Assembly (NCBI GenBank): GCA_002440265.1
Contig: DJSG01000049.1
Span: 1 to 14,712, forward strand
DNA length: 14,712 nt
Direction: 5' to 3'
Source of the DNA: Bacteroidales bacterium UBA6340
GTDB lineage: Bacteria > Bacteroidota > Bacteroidia > Bacteroidales > Paludibacteraceae
This document shows positions 7,715-14,691 of the stretch, in pieces. Both the position numbers and the translations under genes were made by a program. Each line of letters starts with the position of its first letter. Positions within the stretch are counted from its first letter, which is position 1. The notes beneath the pieces are model-generated. The model ran no database searches. It worked only from the letters and a program-made list of their open reading frames with translations, and was not told the DNA's origin.

Positions 7715-8535
7715 AAAAGACCTTAGGACTCGGGCGTGGATTGGACGCGCTCATCGACACCACCCATGTAACTACAAGCGGCTCTTCGTCTATCAACGAG
7801 ATACCATTGTCGAAGATTTATGCCAACCCCGACCAGCCGCGTCACACCTTCGACGAGGAGGCACTTGAGGAACTGGCGCAATCCATACGCGAACACGGTG
7901 TCATCTCGCCCATCACTCTGCGCAAGGACAGCAACGACCGCTATATGATTATCGCGGGTGAGCGGCGTTTCCGTGCAGCCAAACTGGCGGGATTGGATGC
8001 CATACCTGCCTATATCCGCACCGCCAAAGACGAGCAGGTCATGGAGTGGGCACTCATCGAGAATATCCAGCGCGAGGACTTGGACGCTATCGAGATAGCC
8101 CTTGCATATCAGCGGCTTATGGACGAGTACCAACTCACACAAGAGCGTATGTCCGAGCGCGTGGGCAAGAAACGTGCTACCGTGGCGAACTACCTGCGAC
8201 TGCTCAAACTGCCCGCCGAGATACAATTGGGTATCAAAGAGAAGAAGATAGACATGGGGCACGCCCGTGCTATCCTCGGTTCGCCCTCACCCGAGCAGCA
8301 ACTGTCTATTTACAAGCGCATTCTGCAAAACGGACTCTCCGTGCGCAAGGTGGAAGAACTCGTCAGTGCCGGCAAATCCGCAAAGCCCAAGAAGAAAGAG
8401 ACTGCCGACTACACCGAGCAGCAGAACTATCTGCGTGAGCATCTTGGCAAGGATGTGAAAATAGCGGGACACAAACTCACCATTACTTTCCGCGACGACA
8501 ACGAACTCAACGACCTGATACAACGCCTCTCTTGA
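7711..8535 (+). CDS. parB: ParB/Spo0J centromere-binding CTPase
   Basis: 274 residues. The N-terminal part (LGLGRGLDALI) matches the ParA-interacting segment of chromosomal ParBs. The ParB/Srx domain (about 28-125) carries the CTP-binding GERRFRA motif at 83-89 and ENIQRE at 117-122. The central helix-turn-helix, around 139-162 (QLTQERMSERVGKKRATVAN), reads parS. The C-terminal region, about 235-274, is the dimerisation domain. CTP-driven clamping onto DNA around parS is established for the family. I saw no parS-like TGTTTCACGTGAAACA palindrome in the window, but only by eye. The start overlaps the parA stop (ATGA). Confidence 0.95.
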   Translation: MKKTLGLGRGLDALIDTTHVTTSGSSSINEIPLSKIYANPDQPRHTFDEEALEELAQSIREHGVISPITLRKDSNDRYMIIAGERRFRAAKLAGLDAIPAYIRTAKDEQVMEWALIENIQREDLDAIEIALAYQRLMDEYQLTQERMSERVGKKRATVANYLRLLKLPAEIQLGIKEKKIDMGHARAILGSPSPEQQLSIYKRILQNGLSVRKVEELVSAGKSAKPKKKETADYTEQQNYLREHLGKDVKIAGHKLTITFRDDNELNDLIQRLS

Positions 8536-9257
8536 AGCGACTGATATTCATATTGTTATCTGTATTGCCGGTACTCCTTTGGGCGCAGCAACCCGCGGAC
8601 AGTATTGATGTCTCCGAGTGGCACACGCAGGAGGAGTTGAAGGCTATGCACGTAGCAGCGGACGCGGACACGCACCACCACGATGCCGACCATCAGCAGA
8701 CCGACACGGCTCAACTGACCCAAAAGGAGATTGACCGCCTCTTTTGGAAACCCGACCCCGCACGTGCCGTATGGTTGGGGGCATTGGTGCCCGGTATGGG
8801 GCAAATCTACAACCGCAGTTACTGGAAACTGCCCATTGTCTATGGCGGATTTATGGGCTGTGCCTATGCCATCACGTGGAATACCACCCGCTACACGGGC
8901 TACAAGAACGCCTATCGCGACCTCTACTACGATATGCGCGACGGCACAGTCACCGAGGACCCCGCCAAGTCCTACATCGCCATTCTGCCCGAAGGCTACA
9001 CTATCGAGCGCATGGGCGGCGTGGACACCTACAGCACCCGTCTCAACGATTGGCAGAACACATCCCGACGCTATCGCGACATATCCATTTTGGCAACGGT
9101 CATTGTCTATGCGCTGACGTTGGTCGATGCCTACGTGGATGCGCAGTTGTTTGACTTCGACATATCCACCGACCTCAGTCTGAACGTGTCGCCGCAACTA
9201 TACTACGACCTTCAGAATCAGCGCACTGCAGAAGTAAAAGTAGCCATTGCATTCTAA
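8532..9257 (+). CDS. DUF5683 family membrane protein, TTG start
   Basis: 241 residues counted from a TTG codon. No ATG or GTG is available near: the first in-frame ATG (8646) falls at residue 39, after the signal-like segment KRLIFILLSVLPVLLWAQQ. The TTG forms a TTGA overlap with the parB stop, mirroring the ATGA junctions elsewhere in the operon. A His/Asp-rich linker (DADTHHHDADHQQTD, about 44-58) is followed by the DUF5683 core: WLGALVPGMGQIYNRSYWKL, then PIVYGGFMGCAYAITWN (about 81-117). A second hydrophobic helix (ILATVIVYALTLVDAYVDAQ, about 186-205) comes late. Function is unknown. The position between parB and a lytic transglycosylase is, from memory, recurrent in Bacteroidetes. Confidence 0.82.
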   Translation: MKRLIFILLSVLPVLLWAQQPADSIDVSEWHTQEELKAMHVAADADTHHHDADHQQTDTAQLTQKEIDRLFWKPDPARAVWLGALVPGMGQIYNRSYWKLPIVYGGFMGCAYAITWNTTRYTGYKNAYRDLYYDMRDGTVTEDPAKSYIAILPEGYTIERMGGVDTYSTRLNDWQNTSRRYRDISILATVIVYALTLVDAYVDAQLFDFDISTDLSLNVSPQLYYDLQNQRTAEVKVAIAF

Positions 9258-10537
9258 TGAAGAGATACCTGTTTCTATTCCTTTTATACATCGGGTGCCT
9301 GTGTGCGTATGCGCAGGACGTCATCACCGACACCGTGCTCAACATACCCCCCGACACCATACAGACCGCACAAGCGGACACCATTATTGCCGACAGCCTC
9401 ACTGCCGTTGAGTTACCCCTCTTTTTCGACGAGGCCTTGGCGTGGATCGACACCACCGAGTGCGAGTCCGACACCATCATCACCGACCTGCCCGACTCCG
9501 TCTTCAAGGCGCGTCTGCAGGCATTGCCCTATGTGGTGGAGGTGCCCTACAATGCCGTCGTGCGCAACTACATTCTCCGTTATATCAAGCGCAGCCCGCG
9601 CCAGTTGGCAAGTCTGCAACGCCGTGCCGAGTACTACTTCCCCATCTTCGAGGACATCCTCGCACGCTACGGACTGCCCTACGAACTCTGCTACTTGGCG
9701 GTCATTGAGTCTGCCCTCAATCCGCAGGCGCACTCGCCTATGGGTGCCGCAGGACTATGGCAAATCATGCCTTCCACGGGCAAGAAATTCGGTTTGGAGG
9801 TCAACTCTTTGGTCGATGAACGCATGGATCCTGTCCGTTCCACCGAGGCGGCATGTCGTTTCTTGGGCGCACTCTACAACATCTTCGGCGACTGGAACCT
9901 CGCCATCGCTGCCTACAACTGCGGACCGGGCAACGTCAACAAAGCCATTCATCGTGCAGGCGGCAAGCGGGATTTCTGGAGCATCTACCCATACCTGCCC
10001 CGTGAGACACGCGGTTATCTGCCAATCTTTGTGGCGGCTGCGTACTCTATGAACTATGCCGACCTCCATGGCATCTGCCCTGCACCTGCCGAGCATACCA
10101 TGCGCACCGACACCATCATGACCAACCAACGCCAGCACCTCAAGCAGATTTCCGCCAACCTCGGCTTAGACCTTGCCGAACTGCGACGGCTCAACCCGCA
10201 GTATGCCCGCGACATACTCCCGGGTGGCAAGCCCTATGCCCTCACACTGCCCATAGAGAAATCGGGCTCCTATATTGATAATCAGGATACTATCCTCGCT
10301 TATCAGGCCAAGGAACTCATCTACAATCGCCGTGCCGAGATAGACCTCTTGCAGAAGACATCCGTCAATGGTGGCTACTCTGTCAATGGCGTCACCTATT
10401 ATAAGGTCAAGTCCGGCGACACCCTCAGCGGCATTGCCAAGAAGTTCCGCGTCTCTGTCAAGCAACTCAAAGCGTGGAATGGTCTCAAGTCCGACATGAT
10501 TCGCCCCGGACAGAAACTCCGCATCGGTGTAGTGTAA
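9257..10537 (+). CDS. mltD: MltD-like membrane-associated lytic transglycosylase with LysM
   Basis: 426 residues. A signal peptide ends near CAYAQ (1-20); the cysteine at 14 is not in a convincing lipobox, so soluble export is likelier than lipidation. The SLT domain spans about 130-265: catalytic E151 in VIESALNPQAHS, then MGAAGLWQIMPSTGKKFGL and AAYNCGPGNVNKAI (218-231), all standard for family 1 transglycosylases of the MltD type, which cleave glycan strands with 1,6-anhydro ends. A weak LysM-like segment lies near 290-334, and a clear LysM at about 380-424 (YYKVKSGDTLSGIAKKFRVS ... RPGQKLRI). The start overlaps the preceding stop by one base (TAATG). It is the last gene of the run, and no hairpin terminator follows. 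Confidence 0.9.
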   Translation: MKRYLFLFLLYIGCLCAYAQDVITDTVLNIPPDTIQTAQADTIIADSLTAVELPLFFDEALAWIDTTECESDTIITDLPDSVFKARLQALPYVVEVPYNAVVRNYILRYIKRSPRQLASLQRRAEYYFPIFEDILARYGLPYELCYLAVIESALNPQAHSPMGAAGLWQIMPSTGKKFGLEVNSLVDERMDPVRSTEAACRFLGALYNIFGDWNLAIAAYNCGPGNVNKAIHRAGGKRDFWSIYPYLPRETRGYLPIFVAAAYSMNYADLHGICPAPAEHTMRTDTIMTNQRQHLKQISANLGLDLAELRRLNPQYARDILPGGKPYALTLPIEKSGSYIDNQDTILAYQAKELIYNRRAEIDLLQKTSVNGGYSVNGVTYYKVKSGDTLSGIAKKFRVSVKQLKAWNGLKSDMIRPGQKLRIGVV

Positions 10538-10538
10538 T

Positions 10539-12203
10539 TTAATACTTCAACCACTGTAGAAAATCCTCCACAGACGTGGAGAAAGCGTATGGCTCACTAA
10601 TGGGAGTACCCTGCGGGGAGAGTTGGATAAAGAACGGCTGTGCATTCGAGCCGTATTGCTCACGCTGAATGCGCGAGTTGTAGTCGCCTATGCTCTCCTT
10701 TTTCGTGTCAGTGGGTTGCACATCATTAGCAGCAAAACCGAAAGCACCTGCTGCGGGTTTTACTTCGCGGGGCTGCTTGTCATCAACAAAAAGCGTGATT
10801 ATCACATAATTGCGTAGGTGTGCCTTAACAGAGTCGTCGTCCAAAACGTATGCCTCCATCTTGCGGCAATTCACACAGCCGTAGCCCGAAAAGTCCAACA
10901 GGACAGGCTTGCCTGTTTGCATAGCATATTGCAGCCCCTCTTCGTAATCATTGAAGACCTCGCGGCCCTCTATAGGCATCGGTGGTGCAAAAGCAGAAAT
11001 CGCCTTGACAGGTGCGCCCCACAGACCGGGAACAAGGTAAGCGGTGAAGAGCCATGAGGCAATGATGACGATACTGCGAATGACTTTGCGTGTAGTGGAA
11101 ACACGTTTGATACCCCAAATCAGGTACACGCCAATGCCAAAGAAACATACTATCCACACGGCGATGAACAGCCATCGCGGCAGTATCCCCCAGCCATAGG
11201 CAAGGTCGGCGACGCTAAGGAACTTGAGCGAGAGTGCCAGTTCTACGAAAGCCAACACCACCTTCAGCGATTGCATCCAGCCACCCGACTTGGGCATCTG
11301 TTTCATCCATTTCGGGAACATCGCAAAGAGCGAGAAAGGCAGTGCCAAAGCGATGGCGAAGCCCAGCATACCGATGGCGGGTGCCAACAGACTATGCCCC
11401 GCTGCCTCAACAAGCAGCGTGCCGATAATAGGTCCTGTGCATGAAAACGACACGATAACCAAGGTCAGCGCCATCATCAAGATACTGAGCATACCACCTG
11501 TATTGCGGGCTTTGGCGTCCAACTTGGTGGACCATGACGAGGGCAGTTGAATCTCGAACAATCCAAAGAACGACAACGCAAACACCACCAGCAACGCAAA
11601 GAAGAACAGATTAACTACCGCGTTGGTAGCCAATGCATTGAGTGCGGATGCGCCGAAGATAACCGTCACGAGTAGTCCCAACCCGACGTATGTGACAATG
11701 ATTGCCAAACCATAGAGCAGAGCATCGCGTACACCATGTTCCTCGGAGCGTTTGAGAAAGAATGATACTGTCATCGGAATAATAGGCCACACGCAGGGTG
11801 TAAATATCGCCAACAGACCACCCAACAAGCCCATAAGGAATATCCACCAAAGGTTGGTATCGGCAGTTGCCGAAGTGGTTGTGGTGACCACAGGGGTGTC
11901 TTGCGCGTAGTGCCAGACCTCGGGCGCGGTACACATACGGTCGTTGCAAGTATTGTAACGGATGGCGATGTCTTGCCCCGAATAGGGGACGGTGAGCGTA
12001 TAGGTATCACTGTACTCCACGCCGACAGCAGAGTCGTTCACGCTAATCAGCGTGATATGCCAACCGGCATCGATAGTGGCTGTAATTTGCACACTGTCAC
12101 CTACTTGTGTACCCGACCAATGGACGGTATTCACTATCTGTGCTTGCGCATCGCTGATGAAGCACGCAAGCATACACAAACTTACTATGCACCACTTTTT
12201 CAT
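10539..12203 (-). CDS. dsbD: DsbD-type thiol:disulfide interchange protein (protein-disulfide reductase)
   Basis: 554 residues from the ATG at 12203, chosen because it opens directly onto a signal peptide (MKKWCIVSLCMLACFISDAQ). An upstream in-frame ATG at 12251 would add 16 unlikely residues. Domain order is that of DsbD. The periplasmic alpha domain has C86 and C91 (TCNDRMCTAP). An eight-helix membrane domain has C137 (IFTPCVWPIIP) and C255 (SFSCTGPIIG). The C-terminal thioredoxin-like domain has the CVNC pair C443/C446 in DFSGYGCVNCRKME. All three cysteine pairs needed to pass electrons from cytoplasm to periplasm are present. It would keep periplasmic thiols reduced and support cytochrome c maturation. 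It is convergent with the lytic transglycosylase gene. Confidence 0.92.
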   Translation of the reverse strand: MKKWCIVSLCMLACFISDAQAQIVNTVHWSGTQVGDSVQITATIDAGWHITLISVNDSAVGVEYSDTYTLTVPYSGQDIAIRYNTCNDRMCTAPEVWHYAQDTPVVTTTTSATADTNLWWIFLMGLLGGLLAIFTPCVWPIIPMTVSFFLKRSEEHGVRDALLYGLAIIVTYVGLGLLVTVIFGASALNALATNAVVNLFFFALLVVFALSFFGLFEIQLPSSWSTKLDAKARNTGGMLSILMMALTLVIVSFSCTGPIIGTLLVEAAGHSLLAPAIGMLGFAIALALPFSLFAMFPKWMKQMPKSGGWMQSLKVVLAFVELALSLKFLSVADLAYGWGILPRWLFIAVWIVCFFGIGVYLIWGIKRVSTTRKVIRSIVIIASWLFTAYLVPGLWGAPVKAISAFAPPMPIEGREVFNDYEEGLQYAMQTGKPVLLDFSGYGCVNCRKMEAYVLDDDSVKAHLRNYVIITLFVDDKQPREVKPAAGAFGFAANDVQPTDTKKESIGDYNSRIQREQYGSNAQPFFIQLSPQGTPISEPYAFSTSVEDFLQWLKY

Positions 12204-12318
12204 ATTCACTCTTACAACTTTGTGCCAACCCGATGGGCTGTTGCTATTCAATCCCCAAAAGGTTATTATTTATAAATGACATATACCCTTCCTTCCCCCC
12301 ATGTTTATCGGGTTATCC

Positions 12319-12339
12319 CCGAGAGAACTCCGAGAGAAC
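12319..12339. repeat. 10-bp direct repeat upstream of dsbD
   Basis: CCGAGAGAAC occurs at 12319-12328 and again at 12330-12339, an 11-bp period, about one helical turn. It lies about 116-136 bp upstream of the dsbD start. This geometry suits a dimeric regulator bound to one face of the helix, but the repeat is short and may be a chance duplication. Confidence 0.5.
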
Positions 12340-12343
12340 CTCG

Positions 12344-12381
12344 AAAAAAATCACATACAACTCTATAAATAATTATTGTAT
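12344..12381 (-). terminator. Weak terminator-like hairpin after nadE
   Basis: Read on the minus strand, ATACAA (12381-12376) pairs with TTGTAT (12360-12355) across a 15-base AT-rich loop. Four bases later comes a run of seven T (12350-12344). The hairpin starts about 25 bases after the nadE stop. The stem is short and has little GC, so termination may be inefficient and some transcripts could run on into dsbD. Confidence 0.3.
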
Positions 12382-12406
12382 TCGTATTGCTGATGTATAA
12401 TTAAAG

Positions 12407-14338
12407 TTACAACTCTCCGACATCGCTTGGCATACGCCAATCGCCTCGTGGTGACAGACTTACGCCTACTACCTTTGGTCCGTCCGGCAGACAACTGCGC
12501 TTGAACTGCTGCGTATAGAATCGGTGCATAAACACATCCAACCAATGGTGAATCTGTTCGTTGCTGTATTGCCCCTCAAAAGCCAAAGTCGCCATGTAGG
12601 CAATCTTTTCGCGGGTAAAACCAAAGCGAAGATAGTAGTACAGAAAGAAATCATGCAATTCGTAAGGCCCCACCTTGTCTTCGGTAATTTGGGCGATGTT
12701 GCCTTGCTGGTCAGGCGGCAGCAGTTCCGGTGAGACCGGCGTATCAATGATGTCAAGCAATATGCGACGCACCTCCTCCCCAAACACATTCTCTGCTGCG
12801 TGGCGCACCATGCAACGCACCAAGGTCTTGGGTATGCCCGCATTCACGCCGTACATCGACATATGGTCACCGCAATAGGTCGCCCAACCGAGTGCCAGTT
12901 CACTCATATCACCCGTGCCAACCACTATTCCTTTGTATTTGTTCGCCATATCCATCAGTACGAGCGTGCGTATGCGCGCTTGTGCGTTCTCGTAGGTCAC
13001 ATCATGCGTTTCTAAGTCATGCCCGATGTCGTGAAGGTGCTGGGTCGCCATATCGCGGATGGGTATCTCGTGAATGCTGACGCCGAGTTGCTCCATAAGT
13101 GCTATGGCATTGTGGTATGTGCGGTCACTTGTGCCGAAACCGGGCATCGTAACGCCAATCACTTGCGAGCGGTTGTAGCCCAATCTGTCCGCGGTCAAAA
13201 CGCTGACTAACAAAGCCAACGTGGAGTCCAACCCGCCGGAAATGCCTACTATCAGGCTTTCAGCATGGGTGTGTTGCCAACGGCGGAGAAGTCCGCAAGT
13301 CTGTATGCTGAATACGTCTTCGCAGTAACTCAGGCTGTCTGACTCGCGTGGCACAAACGGGGTCGGGCAGAAATTCCTATGGATAGGCTCCACAAAACCG
13401 TCTTCCGAGTCTATCGGAGCCACGTTTATCTTTCTGTAATGCCCGTGCTGGTCTTTGGTGAAGTTCGTATTGCGCTGACGGTCAATACGTAATCGCTCAA
13501 TATCAATCTCGGTAATAACCATAGTACTCTCCATTTGGAAACGCTCGCCCATCTCCAATAGGTCGCCGTTCTCCGCAATATAAGTGCTGCCTGAGAACAC
13601 CAAATCAGTGGTGGACTCGCCTATACCTGACGATGTATACACGTACCCGCAGTGCACACGTGCGGATTGTTGGGTTATCATCTGACGGCGGAAAGCATGC
13701 TTGCCTGTCACGCAGTTGCTGCTCGACAGGTTGAAGATAATCTCTGCACCTTGAATAGCCAATTGCGTACTCGCGGGCAACGGTGACCAAAGGTCCTCGC
13801 ACAACTCAATGCCAAAGCAATAATCCCTGGTAACAAACAGCAAATCAGGACCAAACGGCACATCACCACTCCATAGTTCTATTGTTGGAATACGGGGTTG
13901 CAGACCGTTGGCACAGTGTTCCATTGCCGCACGACCCGAAGTAAACCAGCGCTTCTCGTAGAACTCGCCCGTATTAGGCAGGTTCACCTTAGGCACTACT
14001 CCAATCACCTCGCCGTCCGTCATCACAAAAGCACAGTTATACAGGTTGTTATCTACCTTTAGCGGCGCACCTACCAATACTATAATCGGCTGATTGCGCG
14101 TATAGGCACATATCTCCTCAAGACTACGGAGGGTGTTTTGCTGCAACTGCTGAGTGAAAAACAGGTCCTCGCAGGTGTACCCCGTTACGCTCAATTCGGG
14201 GAAACAAATCACTTGCACGTCCTCTTGCAGGGCCTCGGTGATTTGGTGTTTGATTTCCGTGGTATTGTACTGACAATCAGCCACCCGCATTTGTGGTACG
14301 GCGGCTGCTACGCGAACAAATCCAAAGTTCTTTTCCAT
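12407..14338 (-). CDS. nadE: Glutamine-dependent NAD+ synthetase
   Basis: 643 residues from the ATG at 14338. It makes NAD+ from deamido-NAD+, ATP and glutamine in the cytoplasm. The N-terminal nitrilase-type glutaminase domain shows the E-K-C triad: E48 (CFPELSVTGYTCEDL), K117 (VVPKVNLPNTGEFYEKRWF) and C180 (FGIELCEDLWSP). The C-terminal synthetase has the PP-loop SGGLDS at 367-372, followed by VVGTGDMSELALGWATYCGD. Length fits the long two-domain form. Start choice: homologues typically begin a few residues before xGFVRVAAAVP, favouring 14338; the longer in-frame start at 14350 (adding MYSR) sits at the edge of a tandem duplication and cannot be excluded. It has its own promoter and diverges from the tRNA gene. 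Confidence 0.95.
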   Translation of the reverse strand: MEKNFGFVRVAAAVPQMRVADCQYNTTEIKHQITEALQEDVQVICFPELSVTGYTCEDLFFTQQLQQNTLRSLEEICAYTRNQPIIVLVGAPLKVDNNLYNCAFVMTDGEVIGVVPKVNLPNTGEFYEKRWFTSGRAAMEHCANGLQPRIPTIELWSGDVPFGPDLLFVTRDYCFGIELCEDLWSPLPASTQLAIQGAEIIFNLSSSNCVTGKHAFRRQMITQQSARVHCGYVYTSSGIGESTTDLVFSGSTYIAENGDLLEMGERFQMESTMVITEIDIERLRIDRQRNTNFTKDQHGHYRKINVAPIDSEDGFVEPIHRNFCPTPFVPRESDSLSYCEDVFSIQTCGLLRRWQHTHAESLIVGISGGLDSTLALLVSVLTADRLGYNRSQVIGVTMPGFGTSDRTYHNAIALMEQLGVSIHEIPIRDMATQHLHDIGHDLETHDVTYENAQARIRTLVLMDMANKYKGIVVGTGDMSELALGWATYCGDHMSMYGVNAGIPKTLVRCMVRHAAENVFGEEVRRILLDIIDTPVSPELLPPDQQGNIAQITEDKVGPYELHDFFLYYYLRFGFTREKIAYMATLAFEGQYSNEQIHHWLDVFMHRFYTQQFKRSCLPDGPKVVGVSLSPRGDWRMPSDVGEL

Positions 14339-14345
14339 TCGACTA

Positions 14346-14389
14346 TACATTTAGATTAAGTATGCAATACATTTAGATTAAGTATGCAA
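14346..14389. repeat. Perfect 22-bp tandem duplication at the nadE start
   Basis: Two identical 22-bp units, beginning TACATTTAGA and ending AGTATGCAA, lie at 14346-14367 and 14368-14389. Each contains CAT, so on the minus strand the ATG at 14350 has a duplicate at 14372. The shift of 22 is not a multiple of three, so the upstream ATG is out of frame with nadE. It opens a nine-codon frame (MYCILNLNV, stop at 14345-14343) that ends four bases before the ATG at 14338. The second unit's end overlaps the -7 box of the nadE promoter. Confidence 0.9.
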
Positions 14390-14417
14390 AGGTAGTGCTT
14401 TTCCGTGGATTGACAAA
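14387..14417 (-). promoter_or_regulatory. Bacteroidetes-type promoter of nadE
   Basis: On the minus strand, TTTG (14417-14414) and TACCTTTG (14394-14387) are separated by 19 bp, a near-perfect match to the TTTG/TAnnTTTG pattern. Transcription would start near 14380, giving a leader of about 30-42 bases depending on which start codon is used. Confidence 0.75.
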
Positions 14418-14441
14418 AAAATACGTTTTTTTTCTTTTTTG

Positions 14442-14473
14442 TTTGCGCATGTCAAAAATTAGCAGTACCTTTG
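14442..14473 (+). promoter_or_regulatory. Bacteroidetes-type promoter of tRNA-Glu
   Basis: TTTG at 14442-14445 and TACCTTTG at 14466-14473 are separated by 20 bp. Transcription would begin near 14480, about 20 bases before the mature tRNA. It is divergent from the nadE promoter; the two -33 boxes are about 24 bp apart across a run of A and T. Confidence 0.8.
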
Positions 14474-14498
14474 CACCCGCTTTCGAGAAGAGCAATAG

Positions 14499-14571
14499 GG
14501 TGCTATCGTCTAGTGGCCTAGGACAACGGCCTCTCACGCCGTAAACCCCGGTTCGAGTCCGGGTAGCACTA
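14499..14571 (+). tRNA. tRNA-Glu (anticodon CUC)
   Basis: The 73-base cloverleaf folds fully by eye. The acceptor stem is GGTGCTA with TAGCACT (14499-14505 / 14564-14570), whose terminal pair is G-U, followed by discriminator A at 14571. The D stem GTCT/GGAC begins at position 10 after TC. The anticodon stem ACGGC/GCCGT encloses the loop CTCTCAC (14531-14537), so the anticodon is CUC (14533-14535) and reads GAG. A four-base variable loop and T stem CCCGG/CCGGG with loop TTCGAGT follow. The 3' CCA is not encoded (ACA follows), so it must be added by the CCA-adding enzyme. The gene stands alone, with its own promoter and terminator. Confidence 0.95.
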
Positions 14572-14579
14572 CAAAAAAA

Positions 14580-14601
14580 CTGTAAAATCAGTAATTTACA
14601 G
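14580..14601 (+). other. Hairpin just downstream of tRNA-Glu
   Basis: CTGTAAA (14580-14586) and TTTACAG (14595-14601) form a 7-bp stem with an 8-base loop. It lies between the tRNA and the terminator, with no T run of its own. It may protect or mark the tRNA 3' trailer for processing; that role is inference. Confidence 0.45.
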
Positions 14602-14602
14602 C

Positions 14603-14636
14603 AAAACAGACAGAGTATTAATCCGTCTGTTTTTTT
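14603..14636 (+). terminator. Rho-independent terminator of tRNA-Glu
   Basis: AAAACAGAC (14603-14611) pairs with GTCTGTTTT (14625-14633) around a 13-base loop, followed by an unbroken T run through 14636. It is the clearest intrinsic terminator in the window. The 55 bases after it, up to the IS edge at 14692, hold nothing recognisable. Confidence 0.8.
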
Positions 14637-14691
14637 ATATTAAGGTCATCTTGCAGAAGCCTCGTCTGTATCCTGATGCAGAAAAGTAATA

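Larger units (their letters stand above)
12204..12406. other. Spacer between nadE and dsbD (no gene seen)
   Basis: This 203-bp AT-rich spacer is upstream of dsbD and downstream of nadE on the minus strand. It holds a 10-bp direct repeat and a weak terminator-like hairpin, listed separately. For dsbD I found only an imperfect promoter candidate: minus-strand TAACCTTTTG (about 12256-12265) approaches but does not match TAnnTTTG, and no paired -33 box is clear. No convincing open frame or RNA was found. Confidence 0.5.

Noticed and set aside
6947..8535. Plasmid partition locus
   Set aside because: ParA lacks the extra N-terminal domain of large plasmid ParAs, ParB has chromosomal-type LGLGRGLDALI and GERRFRA motifs, and the neighbours are envelope genes, not replication genes.
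6900..8600. parS site within or near parAB
   Set aside because: No match to the TGTTTCACGTGAAACA palindrome was found by eye; short half-matches such as GTTTCATGAG near 6098 are not palindromic. A computed search is needed to exclude degenerate sites.
12308..12322. TCGGG/CCCGA hairpin in the dsbD upstream spacer as a terminator
   Set aside because: The stem is only five pairs and no T run follows on either strand.
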